A DNA stretch of 64,000 bases from Bradyrhizobium mercantei (GTDB taxonomy: Bacteria; Pseudomonadota; Alphaproteobacteria; Rhizobiales; Xanthobacteraceae): the NCBI RefSeq assembly GCF_001982635.1, contig NZ_MKFI01000003.1:747052-811051 (forward strand), in the 5' to 3' direction. The notes under the pieces are model-generated. The model worked only from the letters and a program-made list of their open reading frames with translations. It made no database searches and had not been told where the DNA came from. This document shows positions 1 to 9,361 of the stretch, one piece after another. A program made the translations under genes and the position numbers. Each line of letters opens with the position of its first letter. Position 1 is the stretch's first letter.

Positions 1-414
1 AATGGCAGAGTCGACTTTCATCCAAGCAACGGAGATGGAGAAGCTAAGGATTGGGCCCTCTCTGGATCGATACGGCGACCAAAGAATCACCTTACCGAAT
101 ATGATTGGGTTCGGTTTGATAACCCCATATCGGTTCAAACACGACGCCTCGATGACTGGTGTCGCGAAGCCGAGCTTAACAATATTGATTTGATCTGGAT
201 GGATGTGCAGGGAGCGGAGGCAGATGTCTTCGCTGGAGGCAGACAAACCTTAAACAATACGCGCTTCATCTACACCGAATACAGCGACAAAGAGCTTTAC
301 GAAGGTCAGTTGACTCTGCAAGCGCTGCTAAAGCTTCTACCTTCATTCGAAGTAGTCGCCAAATATCCTCGCGCAGTAGAGGGTGATGTGTTGCTTAGGA
401 ATATGAGCCTTTAG
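1..414 (+). CDS. FkbM-family methyltransferase, 3' part (5' end outside window)
   Basis: Reading frame 1 is open from the first base to the TAG at 412-414, giving the last 137 residues of a protein whose start lies upstream. The segment has the FkbM SAM-methyltransferase pattern: a long loop ending in RRLDDW, then DLIWMDVQGAEADVF, then a strand with YTEYSDKELY. FkbM enzymes O-methylate sugars or polyketides. In rhizobia the family includes NoeI, which 2-O-methylates the fucose of the Nod factor; noeL/nolK a few kilobases away make that identity plausible. Only the family is supported by sequence; NoeI is inference. Confidence 0.75.
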   Translation, partial: NGRVDFHPSNGDGEAKDWALSGSIRRPKNHLTEYDWVRFDNPISVQTRRLDDWCREAELNNIDLIWMDVQGAEADVFAGGRQTLNNTRFIYTEYSDKELYEGQLTLQALLKLLPSFEVVAKYPRAVEGDVLLRNMSL

Positions 415-520
415 AGCAGCCGTTTCCGCGTCCCTCACACTACGGGCCGTAGGCCTAGTCGCCGCATTGATAATCCCGGCGCCGACTTAGCGAATTTGCC
501 TATTGAATGCGAGCGTCGCG

Positions 521-3500
521 ATGGCATTTACCGAGCTTTTCATTAGACGTCCGGTATTGTCGATCGTCGTCAGTCTCCTGATCCTGCTTATCGGCCTTCG
601 CGCGGCCGCCGTTCTGCCAATCCGGCAGTATCCGAAGCTATCGAATACGGTCGTCACTATCACGACCTCCTATCCTGGTGCGTCCGCGGACATGATCCAG
701 GGGTTCATCACTACCCCCCTGGAGCAGGCGGTCGCTTCAGCCGAGGGCGTCGATTACACGACGTCCTCCTCGGTCCTCGGCACCTCGACAATCCAGGTCT
801 ACGTCAAGCTCAATTTCGATCCCAACGAGGCGCTCACTGAAGTGCTCTCTAAGGTCAACTCGGTCAAGTATCTGATCCCGAAGGAATCGAATGATCCTGT
901 CGTTACGAAGTCCGCCGGTCAGACCACCGCCGTCATGTATATCGCCTTCGCCAGCGAGGAACTGACGCCCAGCGCAATTTCCGACTATCTCTCGCGTGTG
1001 GTACAGCCGATCATGTCAACCGTAGATGGGGTCGCAGCGGCGGACATCTTGGGTGGCCAGACCTTTGCGATGCGGCTATGGCTCGATCCGGCAAGAATGG
1101 CGGGGCATGGAGTGTCGCCGGCTGAAGTTTCGGCTGCAATCGCCGCCAACAACTTCCAGGCCGCGGCCGGTCAGACCAAGGGCTATTTCGTCCTTTCCGA
1201 CATCGCGGTCAACACTGATCTGCGAAGTGTCGAGGAATTCAAGCGCATGATCGTCAAAGCCAATGACAGCGGCTTTGTGCGCATGGAGGATATTGCGACG
1301 GTCGAGCTTGCCTCGCAAGCCACAGACGTCAGCGTCGCCATGAATGGCGAGCACGCAATCTTCATCGGCGTCCAGCCGAGCCCGCAAGGCAATCCGCTGA
1401 ACATAGTACGAGGCGTCCGGGCACTATTTCCGGAGCTGGAGCGCAATCTGCCGCCATCGCTAAAGATGAAAGTGGCCTACGACTCCACCAAGTTCATTCA
1501 ATCGTCGATCGATGAGGTGGAGAACACGCTCATTGAGGCCGTCGTGATCGTGGTGCTGGTCATCTTCCTGTTCCTGGCTTCGCCGCGATCGGTCCTCATC
1601 CCCGTTGTCACCATTCCGCTGTCGCTTGTTGGCGTCTGCAGCCTGATGCTGGCGCTGGGGTTTTCATTCAATCTGCTGACCCTCCTTGCGATGGTGCTTG
1701 CGATCGGTCTCGTGGTGGACGACGCGATCGTCGTGGTGGAAAACATTCATCGCCATTTGGAAAAAGGCGCGCCGCCCATGCAGGCGGCTACGAAGGGCGC
1801 GCGCGAGATTGTCGGCCCCGTTGTCTCCATGACGATTACGCTGGCCGCCGTGTATGCGCCCATCAGCTTTCTCGGCGGCCTCACCGGTGCGCTGTTCCGC
1901 GAATTCGCGCTTACGCTGGCGGGTTCGGTGATCGTGTCTGGCGTGATCGCGTTGACGCTGTCGCCGATGATGTGCTCGGTCTTCCTGAAGAGCGCCGAGG
2001 AGGGGCGCTTTGCCGTATTTGTGAACCGCGCATTCGGCGCCATGACACGCTGGTATGGCCGCAAGCTCGACCGCTCGCTCGACTATCGCCCGATTACCTG
2101 GTTGTTTGCGCTGACTATGCTGGGCCTCGTCGGCTTTCTCTATGCGCATATTTCCAAGGAACTCGCACCTGAGGAGGACCAAGGCATCGTATTCGCAATA
2201 TCCAAGGCGCCGAAATACGCCAATATCGACTACCTGGACTACTACGGCGCCAAGGTCGACAACGCGTTCCAGAAATTTCCAGAGACCGATCTGCGCTTCG
2301 TTCTGAACGGCGTTAGCGGTCCGCAGGGCGGCCTGGCGGGCATGTTGCTCAAGCCTTGGGACGAGCGCAAGCGGTCATCGATCGAGCTAAAGCCATTGGT
2401 CCAGGCTGAGCTGTCCAAAATCGAAGGCATCAACGCATTTGCCTTCAGCCTGCCGCCGCTTCCGGGTGGTTCGGGGGGGCTGCCCGTGCAGATGGTAATC
2501 AACTCGACGCGTGGTTTCGAGCCCGTCTATGAGCAGATGTTGAAGCTGAAGGATGCGGCGCGCAACAGCGGCCTGTTCATGGTCAGCGACTCCGACCTTG
2601 AATTCAACCAGCCGGTGGTGCGAATCAAAGTCGATCGCTCCAAGGCTAACAACCTTGGCATCACCATGCAGAACGTCGGTGGCGCGCTCGCGAGCCTACT
2701 TGGCGGAAACTACGTCAATCGCTTCAACCTGAAGGGTCGCTCCTACCAGGTGATCCCGCAGGTGGCGCGAGAGAAACGCCTGACGCCGGAATCACTGGGC
2801 AGCTATTTTCTGAAGACTGCGACAGGCTCGATGCTCCCGCTGTCAACCGTGGTCTCCATCGAGACAGCAACCGGTCCAAACGTGCTTACCCATTATAACC
2901 AGCTCAATTCGGCGACCTTCCAGGCTGTACCGATGCCCGGCGTCACGATCGGTCAGGCTGTGGACTTCCTGGACGGGGAGGCAAAGAAACTACCCGCAGG
3001 CTTCAGCCACGACTTCCTTGCTGACGCCCGTCAATATGTGCAGGAGGGCAATCAACTCGCCATCACCTTTGCATTTGCGCTTATCATCATCTTCCTGGTG
3101 CTTGCGGCGCAGTTCGAAAGTTTACGCGATCCCTTCATCATCATGATCAGCGTCCCGATGGCAATCGTTGGCGCCTTGATTCCTCCATTCTTTGGTGCGG
3201 CGACCATGAACATTTACACCCAGGTCGGACTGTTGACGCTGGTCGGGTTGATTGCCAAGCACGGTATCCTGATGGTCGAGTTTGCTAATGAGCTGCAGCT
3301 CAAGGAAAGACTAGATCGCCGCTCTGCCATCGAGGTGGCAGCGCGCGTCCGACTCCGTCCGATCTTGATGACCACGGCGGCGATGGTCATGGGCCTCTTG
3401 CCCTTGTTGACCGCAACGGGGGCGGGCGCCGCGAGCCGCTTCTCGATCGGGCTCGTGCTCGTCGCGGGCATGTCGATCGGCACGCTGTTCACGCTCTTCG

Positions 3501-3625
3501 TGCTGCCGGCGGTCTATGTCGCGATCGCGTCCGATCATCGCGCCGATGCGACTGCCGACCACGCCGAGAGGGCCGCCGAGTTCGACCTCACCGGGGTAGT
3601 TGATGCCCCTCTGGCTAATCGATGA
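521..3625 (+). CDS. RND-family multidrug efflux permease (AcrB/MexF type)
   Basis: About 1034 residues, the normal length for an inner-membrane RND proton antiporter of the HAE1 type. It shows TM1 near residues 10-30, two large periplasmic loops, the GLVVDDAIVVVENI segment with the paired Asp residues of the proton relay in TM4, and a second membrane half with LVGLIAKHGILMVEF. Start chosen at ATG 521 (MAFTELFIRRPV, typical RND N-terminus); a TTG at 503 would add six residues. These pumps work with a periplasmic adaptor and an outer-membrane channel, but neither is encoded nearby. Rhizobial NolG belongs to this class; a nodulation role is only suggested by location. Confidence 0.92.
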   Translation: MAFTELFIRRPVLSIVVSLLILLIGLRAAAVLPIRQYPKLSNTVVTITTSYPGASADMIQGFITTPLEQAVASAEGVDYTTSSSVLGTSTIQVYVKLNFDPNEALTEVLSKVNSVKYLIPKESNDPVVTKSAGQTTAVMYIAFASEELTPSAISDYLSRVVQPIMSTVDGVAAADILGGQTFAMRLWLDPARMAGHGVSPAEVSAAIAANNFQAAAGQTKGYFVLSDIAVNTDLRSVEEFKRMIVKANDSGFVRMEDIATVELASQATDVSVAMNGEHAIFIGVQPSPQGNPLNIVRGVRALFPELERNLPPSLKMKVAYDSTKFIQSSIDEVENTLIEAVVIVVLVIFLFLASPRSVLIPVVTIPLSLVGVCSLMLALGFSFNLLTLLAMVLAIGLVVDDAIVVVENIHRHLEKGAPPMQAATKGAREIVGPVVSMTITLAAVYAPISFLGGLTGALFREFALTLAGSVIVSGVIALTLSPMMCSVFLKSAEEGRFAVFVNRAFGAMTRWYGRKLDRSLDYRPITWLFALTMLGLVGFLYAHISKELAPEEDQGIVFAISKAPKYANIDYLDYYGAKVDNAFQKFPETDLRFVLNGVSGPQGGLAGMLLKPWDERKRSSIELKPLVQAELSKIEGINAFAFSLPPLPGGSGGLPVQMVINSTRGFEPVYEQMLKLKDAARNSGLFMVSDSDLEFNQPVVRIKVDRSKANNLGITMQNVGGALASLLGGNYVNRFNLKGRSYQVIPQVAREKRLTPESLGSYFLKTATGSMLPLSTVVSIETATGPNVLTHYNQLNSATFQAVPMPGVTIGQAVDFLDGEAKKLPAGFSHDFLADARQYVQEGNQLAITFAFALIIIFLVLAAQFESLRDPFIIMISVPMAIVGALIPPFFGAATMNIYTQVGLLTLVGLIAKHGILMVEFANELQLKERLDRRSAIEVAARVRLRPILMTTAAMVMGLLPLLTATGAGAASRFSIGLVLVAGMSIGTLFTLFVLPAVYVAIASDHRADATADHAERAAEFDLTGVVDAPLANR

Positions 3626-3841
3626 CGCCGAGGCTCGTAGCGCAGCAGCCGCTGACTCCCCTTTCTGTTGCCCGAATTACTGCCCGCAGTGCGACCCGGG
3701 TCGCTCGATTGCTGATCTAGAGACCAAGGTCGGCGATCAGAACTCCTACCAACCGGCCAGACTGAACCACGGCTGCAGTGCGCGCGATTATGTCCTGGGT
3801 CGTGGCTCAGATGCGTTCTTCGAACAAGTCGTTGCCATCCC

Positions 3842-4444
3842 TTACTGGGCGTCGATCCTCCTGCTCGCGAACGAGTTTACAATTTGCAAGAAACTCATCA
3901 GCAGCGTGGACCCATATTGGGTCAATATCGATTCCGGATGGAACTGTACGCCATAGGTTGGCTGATAGCGATGGGCGAGGGCCATGATCTCGGCTTCGTC
4001 GGAGCGCGCCGTTACCTCCAGATGCTGCCTGGACGCGTCATCCAGCTCGACTACGAGCGAATGGTAGCGACCGACGCACAGTGGGGACGGAAGTTCGCTG
4101 AACAGCCCACGGCTGTCATGCGTTACGCAGGAGGGCCTGCCATGCATAGGACGACGAGCACGCACGACGCGTCCGCCGAAGACGCTGCCTATACACTGGT
4201 GCCCAAGGCAAATGCCGAGAATTGGGACGCGACCTGAAAGTTCGCGCACCACTGCGGTTGATATTCCAGCCTCCATTGGCGTGCAGGGACCAGGTGAAAT
4301 GACCACTGCGCGCGGCCCGAGGCCGACAATGTCGGTAAGGCTGAGCGCATCGTTCCGGATTACCTCCGTTGCTTCACCAAGCTTACGGAAATAGCGGGCA
4401 ATATTGAAGACGAACGAATCGTAATTGTCGATGATGACAATCAA
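3842..4444 (-). CDS. pabA: Aminodeoxychorismate/anthranilate synthase component II (glutamine amidotransferase)
   Basis: 200 residues, a class I glutamine amidotransferase. The N-terminus IDNYDSFVFN, the nucleophile elbow GICLGHQ and the C-terminal FHPES (His and Glu of the Cys-His-Glu triad) are all present. It releases ammonia from glutamine for the partner synthase. Its ATG overlaps the stop of the upstream component I gene by 4 bp (4441-4444), so the two are translationally coupled. Since the partner carries the ADC-synthase signature, pabA is preferred over trpG, although this subunit can serve both. Confidence 0.88.
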   Translation of the reverse strand: MIVIIDNYDSFVFNIARYFRKLGEATEVIRNDALSLTDIVGLGPRAVVISPGPCTPMEAGISTAVVRELSGRVPILGICLGHQCIGSVFGGRVVRARRPMHGRPSCVTHDSRGLFSELPSPLCVGRYHSLVVELDDASRQHLEVTARSDEAEIMALAHRYQPTYGVQFHPESILTQYGSTLLMSFLQIVNSFASRRIDAQ

Positions 4445-5835
4445 AATGCACCGGTTGTTGTGGCTTGAAAGGCCTCAAAGATTCGCTGTGCCTTGGCGAG
4501 CGTTTCCTCGTATTCAGCCTCCGGATCCGACATCGCCGTTATTCCGCCGCCTGCATGAAAGACAGCTAGATCATTGTCGATCGTCACAGTGCGGATCGCG
4601 ATGTTTGTATCCATGTGCCTGTTGAAGCCGATGAAGCCGATCGCCCCGCAATAGACCTCTCGTGCTACTTGCTCGATCTCCGCGATGATTTTCATCGCTT
4701 GGACCTTTGGAGCTCCGGTCACGGACCCGCCTGGAAAACAGGCACGAAGCAGGCTAACCGCGTCCTTGCCTGGCGCAAGTTCGCCCCTCACGATCGAGAC
4801 GAGGTGATGCACTGAGGCGTAGGACTCGAGGTCGCATAGCGCCGGAACCCCGACCGAATCCGCAGTGCAAACGCGCGAAAGATCGTTGCGCAGGAGGTCG
4901 ACGATCATGATGTTCTCGGCACGGTCTTTTTCGGATGCAAGCAGGATTTCGGCGCGTCGCCGATCTTCTTTTGCGTCGGCAGAACGCGCGATCGTGCCCT
5001 TGATAGGGCGCGTTTCGACCTGTCGTCCATCAAGTTTCAGGAATCGTTCCGGGGAGCTCGAGGCAATGGTCAGCCCGCCGTAGCGCAAGAGGGCCGCAAA
5101 AGGCGCCGGGTTCAATGAGCGCAGTTGCGAGTACAAGGTCAGCGGATCGAACAGCGGCGACACCCTGGCATTGAAGCGTTGGGCAATATTCGCCTGGAAT
5201 ACGTCTCCGGCCAGAATCAGTTCGACGACGCGCTGGACCGCCGCAATGTAGCCTTCACGGCTGAAGTTCGAATGCCATGCGCCCGCCGTGCCAGGGAGTA
5301 TGATCCGCGGCACCTTTGGCCGGGCAAGCAGCGCCGCAAACTCGTCGGCGCGACGACGCGCGCGCTGGGCTCGTCGAGCGGGGTCTTGCTCCGGCCATCC
5401 GGTGGAGACGATCCAGCACCTGTTGTGGTTGTGGTCGAAGCTGACGACCACGTCATAGAAATGCAGAATCGATTGGGGCAAACGCTGACCGGGATTTTCT
5501 GGCGCCGGCGATCGCTCCAATGTCCTGTTCAGATCGTAGGCAAAAAAGCCGGCCGCACCTCCTTGGAAGGGCGGCAGATCGGGGCGATGCTCTTCGCGGT
5601 ATCTGGCGAGAAGGGTGCGAAGCACTCCCCATGGATCGCCCTTAAGGGTCTCTCCATTCCAACTTGCCTGTCCATCGGTGACCAAATAGGTGCTGAAGGG
5701 TTCGCAGGCTAGATATGAATACCGCCCAAGCGCCTCATGCCGCGCTGCGCTGTCAAGAAAGGCAAGGTGTGGCCGCTGCGCAAGACATCGCAGCGCCTTG
5801 ACAGGCTCGATCCACTGCAATTCGCGGACGTCCAT
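4441..5835 (-). CDS. pabB: Aminodeoxychorismate synthase component I
   Basis: About 464 residues from the ATG at 5835 (MDVRELQWIEP), where homology to PabB N-termini should begin; an upstream TTG at 5901 would add 22 atypical residues. The C-terminal chorismate-binding domain has SSSPERFL, RPIKGT (the Lys typical of aminodeoxychorismate synthase, where anthranilate synthase has Ala), DLLRNDLSRVC and PGGSVTGAPK. It aminates chorismate with ammonia from PabA to give 4-amino-4-deoxychorismate, the precursor of p-aminobenzoate and folate. No aminodeoxychorismate lyase (pabC) is visible nearby. Confidence 0.9.
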   Translation of the reverse strand: MDVRELQWIEPVKALRCLAQRPHLAFLDSAARHEALGRYSYLACEPFSTYLVTDGQASWNGETLKGDPWGVLRTLLARYREEHRPDLPPFQGGAAGFFAYDLNRTLERSPAPENPGQRLPQSILHFYDVVVSFDHNHNRCWIVSTGWPEQDPARRAQRARRRADEFAALLARPKVPRIILPGTAGAWHSNFSREGYIAAVQRVVELILAGDVFQANIAQRFNARVSPLFDPLTLYSQLRSLNPAPFAALLRYGGLTIASSSPERFLKLDGRQVETRPIKGTIARSADAKEDRRRAEILLASEKDRAENIMIVDLLRNDLSRVCTADSVGVPALCDLESYASVHHLVSIVRGELAPGKDAVSLLRACFPGGSVTGAPKVQAMKIIAEIEQVAREVYCGAIGFIGFNRHMDTNIAIRTVTIDNDLAVFHAGGGITAMSDPEAEYEETLAKAQRIFEAFQATTTGAF

Positions 5836-5943
5836 AGTGCTATCGATCACCGACGGCTGGCAAGCTTTGGGGTTCGAACCGAGCGTCCCGAGAAAGGCCA
5901 AGTTTTGTCCGAAACGGACGAACCCTCGTGGCCGATCATCGAA

Positions 5944-6303
5944 TTAGCCCTTGTCAGCCGGTCGGCTGCGCCGAGTAATTTGGCTTAACCCTGCCGTTCC
6001 AGCGAAATGCACGTCTTTTGATAGTTCGTAATCAGCGGCAAAGCGCAGCTCCCGCAGTGGTCGTACGCGCCGGATCGCTTCCAGATACAGATTGTGCGTT
6101 TTGTACGCTGCAAGATCTCTCTCGTTGTCGAACTCACCATAGACGATGACATCGATATCGTTGCCGAACTGATCGCTCTTGCGATTACGCGCAATTTCAA
6201 GTCGGCGCGTATGTGGAATCGTAGTGAGCCCCGATAGGCCTTCGATGATTTGGTCGATATCGGCCTTATTCTTGGCCGTGAAGAACACGATGTGACGGAT
6301 CAT
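5944..6303 (-). CDS. Dabb (stress-responsive alpha/beta barrel) domain protein
   Basis: 119 residues from the ATG at 6303 (MIRHIVFFTAKN). The opening MIRHIVFF, the central VIVYGEFDNERDLAAYKTH and the following helix match the ferredoxin-like Dabb fold, small dimeric proteins found alone or fused to enzymes. A further in-frame start at 6339 would add an unlike N-terminal stretch. It lies upstream of pabB on the same strand, about 110 bp from the pabB start. Function unknown; some relatives are polyketide cyclases or stress-induced proteins. Confidence 0.75.
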   Translation of the reverse strand: MIRHIVFFTAKNKADIDQIIEGLSGLTTIPHTRRLEIARNRKSDQFGNDIDVIVYGEFDNERDLAAYKTHNLYLEAIRRVRPLRELRFAADYELSKDVHFAGTAGLSQITRRSRPADKG

Positions 6304-7203
6304 GGTGACCGAAAAGATGACGCTGCAACCCAGCCGCATCCTTAGCTCGGGATCAAGCTCAGCACAATGCTGGCGTCGGCATCTTACGACAGAACCAGGT
6401 TTGACCTCGTTCGGCAGCTGGAGCTTGCGTCACAAGCTCGCAAGAATCTTATATTGAACGGGGCATGGGAATTGCCAGGCGTTCCTCTGAATGTGGCGCG
6501 CGAGCAGGTGTCAGGCTTGGTGGACGTTGCGCACGCGCAGCGCTTGCAGGATCAGGTGGCGATCCTGAACACGCCGCGATGGCCAGCCAGCTACAGAGTG
6601 CGACCGAAAATCACGGCATCACGCTGGCACCAAGTGGAGAAAGATGCGACTGCTGCTGGACACAGTAGAATGATCAGCGACCCGTCGGAACCATCAACGT
6701 CGAACACGAGCGCGGTTTGCCGCCTACGCGATTGCGCGTGACCATGGAGGCTCACCACTTCATTTTAGCATTGTGGCGACAGGCGATGGGGCCGCTCGTG
6801 CGAGAGACGATTTGCGGAGGTGGCATCGTCTGCGCCCCACGCTTTGACCTGCAAAGTCATAAAGCGTCGAGCTGAATTGCTCCGCGGCCGGTTCATTTAG
6901 CCCCCCTTTCGATGGGTGGTTCGCGAACCGCCTAAAGTACGCGTCGCGCTTTTCTGAGACAATTAGGACACACCTTTCGAGCGCGCGGGCGGGTCGGTCC
7001 GATCCGTACAGCGATGGCACGCCTACGGCGAGTGCGATCTGTCAGACGACTGGTGCGATTGACGAAATGGTCCGCCGCGAGTTAGGTATTCAACGTTAGA
7101 TTGTGGAGTGCGATCCGGTCTACGAATTTCAATGACGCTCTACGTCGTCGAGGATGACGTCCATGCTCGACGTTCTGTTCGAAGAGATATGAGGTGAAGG
7201 TCG
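6304..7203. other. Intergenic stretch, no supported gene
   Basis: About 0.9 kb between the Dabb gene and bioD. The longest open frame (6367-6741, 124 codons) has no recognisable domain and an erratic composition. No bioB or bioF sequence could be read in any frame, although these genes precede bioD in rhizobial bio clusters known to me. It probably holds eroded sequence. Confidence 0.5.
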
Positions 7204-7845
7204 ATGAGGCTGCAGCAGATCGTGGTGACTGGCACGGATACCGGAATTGGAACGACGATTTTCTGCGCGGGGCTCACCAATCTCATCGGCGCGAGCTATT
7301 GGAAACCGATTCAGGTTGGCCTCGAGGGAGAGACCGATACCGAGCTCGTCGCAAGGATCGGCAGTCTAACATCCGATCGCATCGTGCCGGAGCTTTACCG
7401 CCTGCGAACTCCTACTTCGCCCCATCATTCCGCCGAAATCGACGAAGTTCGCATCGACACGGATTCGTTCAATGTACCCGATACAGGTGAACGGCCGCTT
7501 GTGATCGAGGGGGCCGGCGGGCTGATGGTACCGCTGAGTGGCAGCACACTTTACATCGACATCTTCGAGCGATGGCGGCTTCCAATCGTGCTTTGCGCGA
7601 GCACTGCACTGGGAGCGATTAATCAGTCGCTGCTCTCAATAGAGGCTCTCCGAAAGCGTCACATCGACATTCTCGGAATAGCTTTCGTTGGTGAAAAGAA
7701 CCCGGAAGCTGTGAGGGCAATTTGCGAGATGGGCCGGGTGCGTTGGTTAGGGCGCTTGCCCTGGATTGCTCCTCTGTCGTCAGACACGCTGCAGGCCGCG
7801 TTCAACACCTCATTCCGTGGAGATGATTTCAAGCCATGGCGCTAA
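7204..7845 (+). CDS. bioD: Dethiobiotin synthetase with altered P-loop
   Basis: 213 residues, the usual BioD size. BioD makes dethiobiotin from diaminopelargonate, CO2 and ATP. Landmarks: N-terminal TGTDTGIG, WKPIQVGLE, SPHHSAE, and VIEGAGGLMVPLS. The P-loop reads GTDTGIGTT where the family has GIGKT: residue 17 is Thr (ACG at 7252-7254) instead of the ATP-binding Lys (AAG), a one-base change. The Lys is essential in characterised BioD proteins, so activity is doubtful. The 3' end overlaps bioA by 10 bp, indicating an operon. Otherwise the frame is intact. Confidence 0.9.
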   Translation: MRLQQIVVTGTDTGIGTTIFCAGLTNLIGASYWKPIQVGLEGETDTELVARIGSLTSDRIVPELYRLRTPTSPHHSAEIDEVRIDTDSFNVPDTGERPLVIEGAGGLMVPLSGSTLYIDIFERWRLPIVLCASTALGAINQSLLSIEALRKRHIDILGIAFVGEKNPEAVRAICEMGRVRWLGRLPWIAPLSSDTLQAAFNTSFRGDDFKPWR

Positions 7846-9101
7846 ACAAGAGGTCGCCGATCTGGCATCCGTTCACGCAACACGCGCTTCAAGACGAATT
7901 GATCAAGATTGTGCGCGGTGATGGAGCTTATCTCTACACGTCGGATGGGCGCCGCATCGTAGATGCAATCTCCTCCTGGTGGGTCGTAACCCATGGCCAT
8001 TGCCATCCGCACATCGTCAGAGCAATTCAGGAGCAAGCTGGCAAGCTCAACCAGATCATCTTTGCCGGATATTCCCACGATCCGGCCGAGGAGGTTGCGG
8101 CGATGCTATTGAAAGTCGTGCCGCGTGGTCTCGACCATGTCTTCTTCTCCGATGGTGGTTCAGGCAGCGTGGAAGTCGCCCTAAAAATGGCGCTCGGCTA
8201 TTGGCATAATATTGGCAAGCAGCGCATACGCATTGTCGTGATGCAACATTCCTATCACGGTGACACGGTTGGGGCGATGTCGGTTGGTGCCCGCGGGGTA
8301 TTCAATGTGGCCTATGGGCCGCTGCTGTTCGACGTGACCTCGGTTCCTTTCCCAGCAAGTGGTCGTGAACAGGCGACTCTCGATGCGCTCGAGGCCGTAT
8401 GTCGAAACGAAATTCCAGCAGCCTTTATCGTAGAGCCGCTCGTGTTGGGGGCGGGAGGGATGCTAATGTACCCCGCCTGGGTGCTCAAGGAGATGAAACG
8501 GATCTGTGAAGCATCTGAGGTTCTGTTCATCGCCGATGAGGTCATGACCGGTTGGGGCCGCACCGGATCTTTATTCGCCTGCGAACTGGCCGACATCACG
8601 CCAGATATCGTCTGCTATTCGAAGGGAATCACGGGAGGAGCGCTTCCCCTCGCCGTGACGCTTTGCCGCGGTGATATTTTTGACGCGCACTATTCGAAAG
8701 ATCGCACGCGTACCTTCTTTCACTCGACTTCATATGCTGCGAATCCGGTGGCCTGCGCAGCAGCAAAGGCCAACCTCGATCTTTGGCAAGATAGCGCATC
8801 TCGTGATCGCCTGACATCAGTCGCCACTATGCAGGAGCAGGCGATTGAGCCATTCCGCACGGATCCGCGCTTTGCAAATGTCCGCCGGACCGGGACCATC
8901 ACAGCACTCGATCTGAAGGTGGGGGATACGGGCTATCTCGCGACCATTGGTCCGAAGCTTCAGGCCTTCTTCAAGGCACGAAATTTGCTGCTTCGCCCGC
9001 TTGGTAACACCATCTACGTAATGCCGCCGTACTGCATTACTGCATCAGATCTCGACGACATTTACACGGGCATTCGCGAAGCAGCCGATGCGTTGATTTG
9101 A
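7836..9101 (+). CDS. bioA: Adenosylmethionine-8-amino-7-oxononanoate aminotransferase
   Basis: 421 residues, a class III PLP aminotransferase of normal length. It converts 8-amino-7-oxononanoate (KAPA) to diaminopelargonate using S-adenosylmethionine. Landmarks: N-terminal IWHPFTQH, SSWWVVTHGHCHP, QHSYHGDTVGAMSVG, IADEVMTGWGRTG, and YSKGITGGALPLAV with the PLP-binding Lys. Translationally coupled to bioD. Neither bioZ nor bioB follows; the roughly 260 bp before nolK show no recognisable gene. Confidence 0.95.
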   Translation: MALNKRSPIWHPFTQHALQDELIKIVRGDGAYLYTSDGRRIVDAISSWWVVTHGHCHPHIVRAIQEQAGKLNQIIFAGYSHDPAEEVAAMLLKVVPRGLDHVFFSDGGSGSVEVALKMALGYWHNIGKQRIRIVVMQHSYHGDTVGAMSVGARGVFNVAYGPLLFDVTSVPFPASGREQATLDALEAVCRNEIPAAFIVEPLVLGAGGMLMYPAWVLKEMKRICEASEVLFIADEVMTGWGRTGSLFACELADITPDIVCYSKGITGGALPLAVTLCRGDIFDAHYSKDRTRTFFHSTSYAANPVACAAAKANLDLWQDSASRDRLTSVATMQEQAIEPFRTDPRFANVRRTGTITALDLKVGDTGYLATIGPKLQAFFKARNLLLRPLGNTIYVMPPYCITASDLDDIYTGIREAADALI

Positions 9102-9361
9102 AGGCGCCATGCGCGTCGCAACGTGGGCTCTTGCAATTCCCGCGATCGTGCGATGATGGCGTTTTCGAGCCATCATTTCGGCAGTCGTTGTGACAAATGC
9201 TCTGCGCTCGGCTGTGTGCGTCTGGACGGCGAGGATCTCCAAGTGCGCCATTGCAGTCGGGAGACGATTACGCTCACCGGCGGATCAGCAGTTCCTTTGC
9301 TGTGCGCTATTCTTTGATGACGCTGGATTTTTCCAAGTCAATCTCGCTGTGAGCGACGTAG

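Noticed and set aside
7033..7060. Sequence ATCTGTCAGACG...TGCGATTG upstream of bioD that resembles the stretch just before the hupS sigma-54 element (35584-35607)
   Set aside because: About 22 of 25 bases match, but one such match is not surprising in 64 kb, there is no -24/-12 element downstream of the bioD copy, and neither copy has the ACA half of a NifA site.
9102..9361. Possible bioZ or other bio gene after bioA
   Set aside because: No FabH/BioZ motif could be read in any frame of the 260 bp.
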